Positions 39,798 to 48,744 of a stretch of 64,000 nt of DNA are shown piece by piece. The notes beneath the pieces were generated by a model. It was not told the DNA's origin, searched no databases, and saw only the letters and a list, made by a program, of their open reading frames with translations. The stretch is taken from NCBI RefSeq assembly GCF_001677275.1, contig NZ_CP016177.1, forward strand, positions 310,001-374,000, given 5' to 3'. The DNA is from Vibrio breoganii (GTDB lineage: Bacteria; Pseudomonadota; Gammaproteobacteria; Enterobacterales; Vibrionaceae). Within the stretch, counting starts at the first letter, position 1, and every line of letters begins with the position of its first letter. The translations under genes were made by a program, and so were the position numbers.

Positions 39798-40688
39798 ATG
39801 AACTGGACCCTAGATCAACTGCAGTCATTTGTATATTCAGCTCAATTGGGCTCCTTTTCGGCTGCTGCCCGTAAATTAGGCAAGGCGCAATCTCGAGTCA
39901 GTACCGCGGTCGCAAACTTAGAGGCGGACCTAGGCTTTGAGCTGTTTGATCGCTCTCGTAAATTACCTGAGCTCACTCCTCTTGGAAAAGAGATGCTGGT
40001 GGAGGCAAAAGGCGTGCTTGAGCAAGCTCAGCGCCTGCAATCACGCGCGTTAAGTGCCTCTAAAAAGGAAGAGATTGAGCTGGTGTTAGCGGTAGATGAG
40101 GCGATTCAGGTCATGGCATTTGCCCCAATATTTGTGGAGTTGGGTGAGGCTTTTCCAAATCTAAAGCTCACTATTATCAATGGGTCTAGAGAAGATATTT
40201 CGCTGTATATAGAGCAAGGAAAAGCGGACCTTGGGGTGTTGTTTAAGTCACGTCAAATTGATGAAGAGTTAGAGTTTACTTCGATAGGCCAGTATCGATT
40301 GCGACTCATTGCAGGGCAAGACCATCCCCTTACTCGCGTAAAGTCACCGACTATAGTGGACCTGCAGCAATACCGGCAGTTTGTTATCTGCGATCGCAAC
40401 GGAGAAGGTCGGGATGAACCCTTAGTCGCTCATCATTGGTACATAGACAGCTATTTTGTCATCGGTGATTTAGTGGGAAATGGAATGGGGTGGGCGCTCA
40501 TTCCTGATCATATTGCTTCAGCTCAGTGGTATCGTGATAGTTTGGTGCAGTTACCCGCAGACAACTTGCCGGTTAGCCTTACCGCTGAGGTGGGGTTGAT
40601 ACGTCGACGAGAAAATGGGATCGGTGTGGTGAGTGAGTGGCTACATCACGCATTGAAAAATATCTTTATTCAACCATCCAGCATTTAG
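39798..40688 (+). CDS. LysR-family regulator divergent from the MATE pump
   Basis: A 296-residue LysR regulator. The HTH occupies residues 3-60 (WTLDQLQSFVYSAQLGSFSAAARKLGKAQSRVSTAVANLE) and the effector domain the remainder. The divergent gene arrangement with a 94-bp intergenic region suggests control of the MATE pump and of itself. The intergenic region contains a run of TA-rich sequence (39749-39759) in which a LysR T-N11-A box could lie. Inducer is not known. Confidence 0.9.
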   Translation: MNWTLDQLQSFVYSAQLGSFSAAARKLGKAQSRVSTAVANLEADLGFELFDRSRKLPELTPLGKEMLVEAKGVLEQAQRLQSRALSASKKEEIELVLAVDEAIQVMAFAPIFVELGEAFPNLKLTIINGSREDISLYIEQGKADLGVLFKSRQIDEELEFTSIGQYRLRLIAGQDHPLTRVKSPTIVDLQQYRQFVICDRNGEGRDEPLVAHHWYIDSYFVIGDLVGNGMGWALIPDHIASAQWYRDSLVQLPADNLPVSLTAEVGLIRRRENGIGVVSEWLHHALKNIFIQPSSI

Positions 40689-40711
40689 GCCGTGCGCTGG
40701 TGAAAGGGACT

Positions 40712-41092
40712 TTACTGTGTTTTCGGCAGACCTTGCGCGGTAATGCAGTCATCATGTGTTAAATAGGCCACAGTAATCGCCATAAGGGCAAGTATCCCAG
40801 TTGGTATCAAATAGAGTGGGGTTTGATAGTTGTAAAAATAAAAGCTCATGCCCGCAAAGATAACGTTCATGCCCACCGCTGACATAGAGGCGGTATTTTT
40901 TTTGAGAATGCCCATCGCCATTAACATTTCTAACACCGCAATAAAGTAGCCGTACCAAGTGGATAGGCTCATTTCTTTGAATGGCAGATGCAGCAGTTCT
41001 ACCCCCGAAAACTTGGCGATACTCGATATCGCAAAAACGAGCGACAATATGATGCTGAATACCTTTATCAGCCTCTTTTCTTTCTGATCCAT
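40712..41092 (-). CDS. DoxX-like membrane protein
   Basis: A 126-residue protein with four predicted membrane helices (residues about 9-27, 42-60, 66-84 and 90-110) in the pattern of the DoxX/DoxX-like family: SIIAKFSG after helix 1, GYFIAVLEMLMAMGIL in helix 2. The family includes quinone-reactive and stress-related proteins but has no general function. Start is put at 41092, behind AGGGAA; an open frame 15 codons longer begins without a ribosome site. It is monocistronic. Confidence 0.75.
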   Translation of the reverse strand: MDQKEKRLIKVFSIILSLVFAISSIAKFSGVELLHLPFKEMSLSTWYGYFIAVLEMLMAMGILKKNTASMSAVGMNVIFAGMSFYFYNYQTPLYLIPTGILALMAITVAYLTHDDCITAQGLPKTQ

Positions 41093-41433
41093 AGATTTCC
41101 CTAGATAGCTCTCACAGTTAACGGCCACTAGACTCAATCTCGGGGGGCGGGAAAGTGATATACAACTGAGTGCTTAGTGTGTGGTGTGAATTGAAATAAA
41201 TTGTGAACAACAATTATACCGTACAGCTCACAGAATAGTAACATCATGATCCAAAAAGATTTTTTGTTGTAGCCAAGATGGAAGCGTTGACGTTGTTAAT
41301 TGCGCTGTTAGGTAAAAGGTAACGCGAACTTACATTGCCTGACATTTCCATTTTTAGATTATAGAGTAATAGATCTAATTTTAAGTTCTTTTAAAACAAT
41401 AGGTTAGTAGTAGTTATTTGAATTGAAATAGTA

Positions 41434-41451
41434 CGGTCATGTTTGTGTCAT
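41434..41451 (+). promoter_or_regulatory. candidate Pho box (PhoB site)
   Basis: Two direct 7-mers, CGGTCAT and GTGTCAT, separated by GTTT, match the CTGTCAT-N4-CTGTCAT PhoB box at 12 of 14 positions, 85 bases before the metallophosphoesterase ATG. The downstream gene encodes a phosphoesterase, which fits phosphate-starvation control. Confidence 0.5.
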
Positions 41452-41496
41452 CGTTTGCTTAAAAAACTGAAACCAGAATGTAATGCAAGCCTCTTA

Positions 41497-41530
41497 GTTT
41501 CCCTAGCCATTAATAACCTAGTAGGGAAAC
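41497..41530 (+). promoter_or_regulatory. hairpin masking the ribosome-binding site
   Basis: GTTTCCCTA (41497-41505) pairs with TAGGGAAAC (41522-41530). The right arm contains the AGGGA ribosome-binding site of the ATG at 41537. In mRNA this 9-bp stem would hide it, so translation may depend on opening by a protein, small RNA or temperature. Confidence 0.5.
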
Positions 41531-41536
41531 ACAACA

Positions 41537-43498
41537 ATGTTACCGTCAAAAAAATCCTTTCTCGCAACTCTAGTTGCCTTAACCTTGGCTGGCTGTAATA
41601 GCGGCAGTACCGATTCAGGTAATGATACGCAAAAACCTGATGAGCCGAATATTCCAGAAGCCCAAGCAGAGCTAACCATAGGTTTGCTTCCTGATACTCA
41701 GGCTGATGGTATTAAGGTTGCTGAGCATCCAATGAGAGCAGTGCTCGATAAGCATCTTGAGCAAGGGGTTAACATTGTTATTCCTGTTGGTGACCTAACA
41801 GATAAAGGCACAACGACCGAGTGGGAAAGCTGGGTTGGAATTGCTCGTGAGTACAAGGCTCAAGGAATGGAGTTTTTACCCTTGATGGGCAACCACGAAG
41901 ATAGCTTTGCCTATACCACTGAATGGATTGACTACATGAAGGAGTTCATTCCCGAGGACGCGGTGCACATGCCTAAGCGTGAGTGGTTGAACTACTACGT
42001 GATTCGTAAGAACACCCTGATCATCCCACTCGCGTATTGGAACCTGCCAATTGCTTTCCCGTGGATAAAAGAAGTAGTCGCCGAGCATCGTAACAATATC
42101 GATCATGTTGTCATTGCCAGCCATGATGGCTTAGTGGGTGCGAAATATGGTGAGACACGCGAGCTTATCGTAGAAGGCACAGAGGGTGGCTACCGCGATG
42201 ATAAACTGCACAGCCAGTGGGACCAGATCCGTGACTTCTTCTATGAGAATGATGTGGTGTGGGTTCAGGGACATGAGCATCTTTACCAACGTTCAGTGAT
42301 TAAAGCGCCAGTCGGCACTGAGACTCAATCTTGGACTCCGACTGGGGGCAATTATCGCCTTCCTCAATACACTCAGATTGTCAGCGGCAACGCCTCGTAC
42401 AAAGGCTATGAGTTCCGGTACGGTGAGCGTGAGTTGGTGCAAAACGTAATTCAGATGAAGATGGGTACATACAACGAGGGCCATGACTCCTACGCCTATG
42501 ATGTGAATGCGGCGCAACTTGCTATCAAGGGTGATCGCATAGATTACACGGCATTCTCTGCGCCTCATACCGTCAAGCACAATGACGATGGGGCAAAAGA
42601 GCTTGTTGATCCAGAGTGGGTACTAATGGATAAGTTCTCTCGCACTAATAATCGCTGTGAAAAGATTATCTATGCCAATAGCCTACCGGAAGATATGCGA
42701 CCAGTGCTGGAGTATACCGCTAGCTACCGCACCAACGAGTGTGTTGCTGATGATGGTTCACGAGTCAGGGTTTTAGCGGGAGAGAACAACACCTTCAACC
42801 GTGTTGATTCAACGCAGAGAACACTAAGCTGGACTGAGGGCTACAGTAAGGCACAAAGCCAAAACGAGCTTATGCGCATGGCTTATCAGTTCTTGTTCCA
42901 AAAGCATGCTTCTTGGACACCGAATCTAAATGGTGATGAGCGTATCTATCCAAACGAAGAGAACGAAAACGTCACCGTTCGTGCTACGACGATTGATATG
43001 AAGAAACTTTTATCTCTGAGTTGGTCTGAAGCAAGCAAAGAAACAGCATCCGATATTGCCATAATCTCTGGCACTCAAAACCAATCGGGCATTTACCAAA
43101 ATGCGTACGGCGGTGAAAAGGATATTCAGACTGAACAAGGCATGCCGGGAAGCCAACCTGATGGCTCAGCAAAAGCGCCTCATCCTCTACCTAGCTACGC
43201 AACAGCAGACTGGGATCTGTTAAAGCAATCTTCAGACCCGTATGCCTTCCAGTTTGAGGTGGCACCAGGGGTAGACTTTGATAAGCATCAGCTGGCATGG
43301 AAAAAAGGGTGGGGAGAATGGCAGACCATTACCTCTGATGAGTGTGTATTCGAAGGGCGTTTTGAAGACGAGTACCTAGATACACCGCCAAACCGAGTTC
43401 CAGGATGCCATGCCGAGCCTTTGGTCGGTAAAGATGCTGCGGAGAATAACTTCTGGGTTGTCCTTCATGGTGATGCAGAAATTGCTCTGATCAAGTAA
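41537..43498 (+). CDS. lipoprotein metallophosphoesterase
   Basis: A 653-residue lipoprotein with lipobox LTLAGC (Cys 20) and a calcineurin-like phosphoesterase domain at about residues 45-300: PDTQADG, VGDLTDKGTTTEW, LMGNHEDSF, ASHDG and the C-terminal metal site GHEHLYQR. The rest (about 300-653) is an uncharacterised region with an acidic and aromatic composition that resembles a beta-rich domain. Probable substrate is a phosphomonoester or diester outside the cell or in the periplasm. A Pho-box-like pair upstream suggests a role in phosphate scavenging, which is inference. Confidence 0.85.
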   Translation: MLPSKKSFLATLVALTLAGCNSGSTDSGNDTQKPDEPNIPEAQAELTIGLLPDTQADGIKVAEHPMRAVLDKHLEQGVNIVIPVGDLTDKGTTTEWESWVGIAREYKAQGMEFLPLMGNHEDSFAYTTEWIDYMKEFIPEDAVHMPKREWLNYYVIRKNTLIIPLAYWNLPIAFPWIKEVVAEHRNNIDHVVIASHDGLVGAKYGETRELIVEGTEGGYRDDKLHSQWDQIRDFFYENDVVWVQGHEHLYQRSVIKAPVGTETQSWTPTGGNYRLPQYTQIVSGNASYKGYEFRYGERELVQNVIQMKMGTYNEGHDSYAYDVNAAQLAIKGDRIDYTAFSAPHTVKHNDDGAKELVDPEWVLMDKFSRTNNRCEKIIYANSLPEDMRPVLEYTASYRTNECVADDGSRVRVLAGENNTFNRVDSTQRTLSWTEGYSKAQSQNELMRMAYQFLFQKHASWTPNLNGDERIYPNEENENVTVRATTIDMKKLLSLSWSEASKETASDIAIISGTQNQSGIYQNAYGGEKDIQTEQGMPGSQPDGSAKAPHPLPSYATADWDLLKQSSDPYAFQFEVAPGVDFDKHQLAWKKGWGEWQTITSDECVFEGRFEDEYLDTPPNRVPGCHAEPLVGKDAAENNFWVVLHGDAEIALIK

Positions 43499-43515
43499 TT
43501 CGAAATTAGAGCTAT

Positions 43516-43538
43516 AGGGGTGGCAGAATCCCACCCCT
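43516..43538 (+). terminator. hairpin after the metallophosphoesterase gene
   Basis: An 8-bp stem AGGGGTGG/CCACCCCT, 18 bases past the stop. The following TATCCTTT is not a clean T-tract, so this may be a partial terminator that lets some transcripts into the DUF3299 gene. Confidence 0.5.
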
Positions 43539-43571
43539 TATCCTTTCCCCAAACAAGTTTGTACCTTATTT

Positions 43572-44105
43572 ATGTTAAACCGTATCTGTTTACTGTTATC
43601 CGCTGTTCTGTTGGTTTGGTTTGTCAGTGGCTGCTCCGAATCAATTACTGAAACCAAGCTACAAAGCCAACAGATTGATTGGCTAGATCTTATTCCTGAA
43701 GAGGAGCAACTAGCCCTTTCACAGCAAATTCAAACCTTGCAAGCAATGCCATTACACAATGAAGAAGCCCCCGGATTAGACCAGCAATATGGATTGGGAG
43801 AGGTAAATTATGCCACTTCTTTGGCGGGTGAGAATATTCGCCTAGCTGGCTTCATGGCCCCACTTGAAGGGGAAAATGGCATGGTGACTGAATTCATCTT
43901 GGTGCCCTTCTTTGGCGCATGTATTCATGTGCCTCCACCGCCAGCGAATCAAATGATTGTTGTACGTTACGAGACTGGCATTCCAGCGAGCTACTTCTTC
44001 GATTCCATTGTGATTGAGGGAGCTTTGGAGATGACAGAATTTGAAAGCAACGGTATTGGCATCGGATACCAAATGACAGCAACATATGTAGGACCCAACG
44101 TATAG
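43572..44105 (+). CDS. DUF3299 lipoprotein
   Basis: A 177-residue lipoprotein with lipobox VSGC (Cys at about 21) and a DUF3299 domain (about residues 90-175), seen in the WLDLIPEEE segment and the PFFGACIHVPPPPANQMIVV block with one Cys. DUF3299 genes are often next to ABC-type macrolide/metal export systems or MacB-like permeases, but no such gene is seen here. It sits 73 bases after the metallophosphoesterase. Function unknown. Confidence 0.82.
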   Translation: MLNRICLLLSAVLLVWFVSGCSESITETKLQSQQIDWLDLIPEEEQLALSQQIQTLQAMPLHNEEAPGLDQQYGLGEVNYATSLAGENIRLAGFMAPLEGENGMVTEFILVPFFGACIHVPPPPANQMIVVRYETGIPASYFFDSIVIEGALEMTEFESNGIGIGYQMTATYVGPNV

Positions 44106-44121
44106 AATTAGCTAATTATTG

Positions 44122-44174
44122 AAGGTATTTGACCTATGATGATCAAATAGATCATCATAGCTCAAATACCCTTT
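44122..44174. repeat. long inverted repeat before focA
   Basis: Arms of about 23-24 bases (44122-44144 against 44150-44173), nearly perfect with one bulge and one mismatch, separated by AAATA. It lies between the DUF3299 and focA genes. It could be the terminator of the DUF3299 transcript, a palindromic mobile repeat or a regulatory RNA structure. No clean T-tract is present. Confidence 0.6.
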
Positions 44175-44307
44175 AAGCTGTACAGCTATAAAAATGCTGC
44201 TTGCCATAAATTCAATATAAAGTTGCATAAACACAGCTATGCAATAGGACTGATGAGGAGTAGATTCTGCGTACTCTTTAACCTTTATCTATGTGTGAAA
44301 TTGCGTA

Positions 44308-45159
44308 ATGGCAGATACAACCCCCACTCCTTTTGAATCTCTTCTTCCTCCAGAAATGGCCGTACGTGCCGCTGATGTAGGTGAAAGCAAAGCAACCAAA
44401 AAGCCAATAAAATCATTTATGTTAGCGATTGCTGCTGGCATGCACATTGGCATCGCATTCGTTTTTTATACTGTGGTGACGACGGGCGCAGCGGAAATGC
44501 CCTATGGTATGGCGAAGTTGATGGGCGGGTTGGCGTTCAGCCTTGGCTTGATACTTGTGGTTATCACAGGCGGTGAGCTGTTTACCAGCACAGTGCTGAC
44601 GCTCGTTGCTAAGGTGAGTGGTCGAATAACATGGGGTCAACTGGCCAAGAACTGGTGCGTTGTCTACTTCGGTAATTTTGTTGGGGCCATGATGCTGGTG
44701 GGTATCATGATGGTCACTAAAGAATATATGAGTGATGGCGGGCTGATGGGGCTCAATGCCATGGCCATTTCACAGCATAAGCTTCACCATACTTTCTGGC
44801 AGGCCGTTGCGTTGGGCTTGATGTGTAATCTTTTGGTTTGTTTGGCTATTTGGATGACATACAGTGCCCGCTCTCTTACAGATAAAGTGATTATCTTGAT
44901 CTTGCCAGTGGCAATGTTTGTGGCATCGGGCTTTGAGCACAGCATCGCAAACATGTTCCAGGTGCCTATGGCGATTGCCATTAAAAACTTCGCACCAGCA
45001 GAATTTTGGCAAATGACAGGGGCAAACATTGCTAACTATGCCGATCTCAACGTTCTGGATTTTGTTATAAACAACCTAATCCCTGTCACTATTGGCAATA
45101 TCATTGGTGGTGGTTTGTTTGTGGGTATCTACTTTTGGATGATCTATCTAAAAGACTAA
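44308..45159 (+). CDS. focA: formate channel FocA
   Basis: A 283-residue pentameric formate channel of the FNT family, with six predicted helices. Strong similarity to E. coli FocA is seen in FESLLPPEMA near the N-terminus, the GGELFTSTVLTLVAKVSGRITWGQLAKNW motif region (around residues 90-120), MFVASGFEHSIANMF and the signature NLIPVTIGNIIGGG. It moves formate in either direction across the inner membrane. No pflB is present nearby, so it is detached from the usual focA-pflB operon. Confidence 0.93.
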   Translation: MADTTPTPFESLLPPEMAVRAADVGESKATKKPIKSFMLAIAAGMHIGIAFVFYTVVTTGAAEMPYGMAKLMGGLAFSLGLILVVITGGELFTSTVLTLVAKVSGRITWGQLAKNWCVVYFGNFVGAMMLVGIMMVTKEYMSDGGLMGLNAMAISQHKLHHTFWQAVALGLMCNLLVCLAIWMTYSARSLTDKVIILILPVAMFVASGFEHSIANMFQVPMAIAIKNFAPAEFWQMTGANIANYADLNVLDFVINNLIPVTIGNIIGGGLFVGIYFWMIYLKD

Positions 45160-45178
45160 GGGGTTATTTTTCCTCGAA

Positions 45179-45211
45179 TATTGTGCCTATCACCTTTCCA
45201 TAGGCGCAATA
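45179..45211. other. inverted repeat after focA
   Basis: TATTGTGCCTAT and ATAGGCGCAATA form a 12-base arm pair with one G-U, loop of nine bases, 20 bases after the focA stop. Neither strand shows a T-tract. It may end focA transcription weakly or be an operator of the downstream gntR. Confidence 0.4.
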
Positions 45212-45274
45212 TGTTGTATGGATTTAAGTGATTGGTCATAATGATGAGAGCATTATTAGGACTTATCGCTTTTT

Positions 45275-46282
45275 ATGACGCAAACCCCAAAGAAGAACAG
45301 ACCCACGCTACAGGACGTAGCCGATCTGGTTGGCGTAACCAAGATGACGGTATCGCGTTATTTACGTAATCCAGATTCCGTAGCCGAAAAGACACGCCAC
45401 AAGATATCAGCAGTATTAGAAGAGGTCGGTTATATCGAAAACCGAGCTCCGGCCATGCTTTCAAAATCGTCTAGTAAAGCTATCGGGGTATTGCTTCCAT
45501 CTCTCTCCAACCAAATCTTTGCCTCTTTCGTTCAAGGAATTGAAGCGGTTACAAAAGAACACGGTTATGAAATTCTCATTGCCCACTTTAGCTATGATGA
45601 ACAGGAAGAAGAGCGCAAGATAGCGTCTTTGCTTGCCTATCAAGTTGACGGCTTAATTCTAACCGAAAGCCATCACACCAAGCGCACTTTGCAGATGATA
45701 AAGAACGCCAATGTGCCTGTCGTTGAAACTATGGAGCTTCCCGAGAATCCGATTGATATAGCCGTTGGTCTCGATCATGTTGAGGCTTCTTATGTCGCGG
45801 TCAAAAAACTGATTGCTGCGGGTAAAACCTCCATCGCCTATTTTGGTGCTCGTCTTGATACTCGTACTAAATTGCGTATGCAGGGCTACGATAAAGCATT
45901 GCTAGAAGCTGGATTGGAACTAAAACACATACTGACCTCAGAGCACTCAAGCTCGTCGCTGGGGCATGCGTTGTTAGACAAAGCCTTGCAAACCTATCCT
46001 GATCTCGATGGTGTATTTTGTACCAACGATGATATTGCAATCGGTACTGTATTAAGCGCTCAGCAACGCGGTATAGAAGTGCCTAAGCAGATTTCGGTGA
46101 TTGGTTACAATGCCTTGGAAATGGGGCAAACCATCCGCCCAATATTGACCAGCATTGATACCCCTAGATACGACATTGGTGCGAAAAGTGCGGACCTTCT
46201 TATTCAGCGCTTGCAGGGTACATTGACGACTAGCCCACAAGTCGACATGGGTTATAGCTTTACTCAAGGCGAGAGTGTATAG
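45275..46282 (+). CDS. gntR: gluconate utilisation repressor GntR (LacI family)
   Basis: A 335-residue LacI/GalR repressor. Residues 10-60 are the HTH and hinge (TLQDVADLVGVTKMTVSRYLRNPDSV); the rest is a periplasmic-binding-protein-like effector core. It matches enterobacterial GntR closely, including LQDVA-VGVTKMTVSR and IGVLLPSLSNQ. Gluconate or its phosphate presumably releases it from DNA. It flanks the edd-gntK-permease-eda genes it would control, and a perfect palindrome of GntR type lies in the gntK/permease promoter. It converges with edd. Confidence 0.93.
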   Translation: MTQTPKKNRPTLQDVADLVGVTKMTVSRYLRNPDSVAEKTRHKISAVLEEVGYIENRAPAMLSKSSSKAIGVLLPSLSNQIFASFVQGIEAVTKEHGYEILIAHFSYDEQEEERKIASLLAYQVDGLILTESHHTKRTLQMIKNANVPVVETMELPENPIDIAVGLDHVEASYVAVKKLIAAGKTSIAYFGARLDTRTKLRMQGYDKALLEAGLELKHILTSEHSSSSLGHALLDKALQTYPDLDGVFCTNDDIAIGTVLSAQQRGIEVPKQISVIGYNALEMGQTIRPILTSIDTPRYDIGAKSADLLIQRLQGTLTTSPQVDMGYSFTQGESV

Positions 46283-46284
46283 GG

Positions 46285-46316
46285 ATAAAAAAGGCCAACG
46301 AACGTTCGCTGGCCTT
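46285..46316 (-). terminator. edd-gntK terminator
   Basis: Inverted repeat AAGGCCAACGAAC/GTTCGCTGGCCTT (one G-U), with a T-tract on the minus strand just past the edd stop. Likely also slows gntR transcripts. Confidence 0.8.
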
Positions 46317-46352
46317 AGATTCCTCACATCTATTTGTAAGATGTAAAATAGA

Positions 46353-48149
46353 TTAGATGATAAAGCTTGCGCCTTCTTCTGCGCTGGTGACAGTCTGGCG
46401 AATCGTCTTAAACAAGTTACGTCCCCAAGTCATTTGATCCGCTTCAGTATCGATCTCTAGCATCGTTCGACCGCTAGAGTCAGTAAGGTTGTTCAGCTCT
46501 GATGTTTGACAGTCCAAACGAATCATATCGCCGTCTCTAACTAAACCAATGGCGCCACCGCGAATCGCTTCAGGAGAAATGTGGATTGCTGATGGGATCT
46601 TGCCTGATGCGCCAGATAAGCGGCCATCAGTGACCAGTGCCACCTTATGGCCAGCCTTTTGGATATTCCCGAGAATTGGCATGAGCTTGTGAAGTTCAGG
46701 CATGCCGTTTGCCGCTGGACCATTGTGGGTGACCACCACAACGCAGTCTTTATTCAGCTCTCCGCGCTGGTACGCCGCTTCAACATCGTGCTGAGACTGA
46801 AAGACAATTGCAGGTGCTTCAATCACGCGTTGATCTTCTTTTACTGCAGACACTTTCACCACAGAACGGCCTAGGTTGCCATCTAACACTCGAGTGCCAC
46901 CAGTCGCCTGGAATACCTCATCGGTTGTTGAGATAACTTCTGCATCGACACTGCCTTGGCAGTGATGCCAAACCAATTCTCCATCACTCAAGCTTGGCAG
47001 TGTCATCTGCTCTTCGAAGCTTCCAAAGGTTGGGGTTACATCACGATGCAATAGGTTGGATTGATCCAATCTATGTAGCAGAGCAGGAACGCCACCGGCT
47101 TCTTGGAAGGCATTCATGTCCGCAGGGCCATTTGGATAGACTCGAGCCAGCAAAGGAACAGTATTAGAAAGATCGCTGATGTCTTGCCAGGTGAGTTGAA
47201 TACCTGCCGCGCGTGCCACAGCCAACATATGAATGGTGTGGTTGGTACTGCCACCAGAAGCGAGCAAGGCAATAACGCCATTGATAAGGTTCTTCTCGGT
47301 CACAACATCAGAAAGAGGGCGGAAGTTACTTGAACCTGCGGTCATTGACGCAACCTTCTTAGCCGCAAAGTCTGTTAGCGCGTGTCGAAGTGCAGAGTTT
47401 GGTTGGATAAACGCTGAACCCGGCAACATCAAGCCCATAGCTTCAAACACCAGTTGATTGGTGTTTGCAGTGCCATAGAAAGTACAAGTGCCCGGTGAGT
47501 GGTATGCCTGACATTCCATTTCAAGAAGGGCATCTTTACCGACTTCACCCGCAGCATATTGCTGACGAACGCTGACCTTCTCTTCGTTGCTGATGCCCGT
47601 TGGCATTAGCCCGGCTGGTACGAATGCCGTTGGTAGGTGCGCGTACGCGAGCGCACCCATCAGTTGTCCTGGGGCAATTTTGTCACAAATACCCAGTAGC
47701 AAAGTGGCATCAAACATATTGTGGCTTAGAGAAAGGGCCGTGGATTGCGCGATTAAATCACGAGAAAACAAAGACATATCCATGCCAGCCTGGCCTTGGG
47801 TCACTCCATCACACATAGCAGGGACGCCGCCGGCTACTTGCGCTGTGTGGCCTAGCTCGGCAAGAGATTTCTTTATTTGATCTGGGTAATGCTGATAAGG
47901 CTGATGCGCACTTAGCATGTCATTGTAAGAGGTAATCAGCGCCACATTTGAGCGTGTAAAATCTAGAATCTGGCTCTTTTCAGATGAGCATGACGCAGCG
48001 ACAGCATGGGCGAGGTTGCCACAGGACAAATGAGCACGCACCTTGCCTTGCTCGGCTTGTTGCTGAGTTTGCGCCATAAAGGCAGCACGACTTTCAAGGC
48101 TGCGTTCAATCAAACGTTCTGTTACTGCTTGGACGGTTGGATGAATCAT
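46353..48149 (-). CDS. edd: 6-phosphogluconate dehydratase
   Basis: First enzyme of the Entner-Doudoroff pathway; converts 6-phosphogluconate to KDPG. The 598-residue protein belongs to the IlvD/Edd family with [4Fe-4S] ligands in VPAMCDGVTQGQAGM (about residue 108-122), LLGICDKIAPGQLMG and GTCTFYGTANTN. LPLL/GGSTNHTIHMLA and the C-terminal VTDGRLSGASGKIPSA are also seen. Its start overlaps the gntK stop by four bases, so gntK and edd are coupled on one transcript from the divergent promoter. Confidence 0.96.
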   Translation of the reverse strand: MIHPTVQAVTERLIERSLESRAAFMAQTQQQAEQGKVRAHLSCGNLAHAVAASCSSEKSQILDFTRSNVALITSYNDMLSAHQPYQHYPDQIKKSLAELGHTAQVAGGVPAMCDGVTQGQAGMDMSLFSRDLIAQSTALSLSHNMFDATLLLGICDKIAPGQLMGALAYAHLPTAFVPAGLMPTGISNEEKVSVRQQYAAGEVGKDALLEMECQAYHSPGTCTFYGTANTNQLVFEAMGLMLPGSAFIQPNSALRHALTDFAAKKVASMTAGSSNFRPLSDVVTEKNLINGVIALLASGGSTNHTIHMLAVARAAGIQLTWQDISDLSNTVPLLARVYPNGPADMNAFQEAGGVPALLHRLDQSNLLHRDVTPTFGSFEEQMTLPSLSDGELVWHHCQGSVDAEVISTTDEVFQATGGTRVLDGNLGRSVVKVSAVKEDQRVIEAPAIVFQSQHDVEAAYQRGELNKDCVVVVTHNGPAANGMPELHKLMPILGNIQKAGHKVALVTDGRLSGASGKIPSAIHISPEAIRGGAIGLVRDGDMIRLDCQTSELNNLTDSSGRTMLEIDTEADQMTWGRNLFKTIRQTVTSAEEGASFII

Positions 48150-48667
48150 GCAAGGTTCTCACTTTTTTCTGTAATGGCAGCGGCAGAGCGCTCAACAACT
48201 TCTGCGATACTGCAGTCAATATCAACGACAATGGTCTTTGGTTCAGCGTCTGGTCTTTCTAAGGCTTCAAATTGACTGGTAACCATATTCAGTTTCATAA
48301 AGTGGCCTTTACGTTGCTTCATACGCTCCATGATGAGGTCCATGCTACCGTCCAAGAATAAGAAGGTAACGTTGCCATTGCCTTCACGAATTTGATCGCG
48401 ATATTTCTTTTTCAGAGCCGAACACACGATAACCCCATGTTCATTTTTGCTCTCTAGGCTATAGGCAGCATCACGAATTCGTTCTAGCCAAGGTGTACGA
48501 TCGTCATCATCTAATGGCATTCCTGACGCCATTTTCTGAATATTTGCTCTAGGGTGAAGGTCATCACCATCGATGAACTTGTACCCTAATTTCTGTGCTA
48601 ACTGAGCGCCGATAGTGCTTTTTCCACTCGCACATACACCCATTACGATAATGCTACTGCCCGCCAT
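48146..48667 (-). CDS. gntK: gluconokinase
   Basis: Phosphorylates gluconate to 6-phosphogluconate, feeding edd. The 173-residue protein has the P-loop GVCASGKST at residues 10-18 (VMGVCASGKSTIGAQLA), DGDDLHPRANIQKMASG and LKKKYRDQIR. It precedes edd with a four-base overlap and is divergent from the permease gene; the intervening 154 bases contain the GntR-type palindrome. Confidence 0.95.
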   Translation of the reverse strand: MAGSSIIVMGVCASGKSTIGAQLAQKLGYKFIDGDDLHPRANIQKMASGMPLDDDDRTPWLERIRDAAYSLESKNEHGVIVCSALKKKYRDQIREGNGNVTFLFLDGSMDLIMERMKQRKGHFMKLNMVTSQFEALERPDAEPKTIVVDIDCSIAEVVERSAAAITEKSENLA

Positions 48668-48744
48668 AATTGTTCCTTTCGATAAAGTTTGCGCGTGATC
48701 TCAATTTTCGACACCACTTCAAAATATAGGTTTATCTTATTATT

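Larger units (their letters stand above)
41093..41536 (+). other. long 5' region of the metallophosphoesterase gene
   Basis: 444 bases with no gene; AT-rich. It carries a Pho-box-like pair (41434-41451) and a hairpin over the ribosome-binding site (41497-41530). I see no terminator or small ORF with a ribosome site. Confidence 0.6.

Noticed and set aside
44770..45029. Antisense frames over focA with Cys/His-rich composition
   Set aside because: Shadows of a strongly conserved channel gene.
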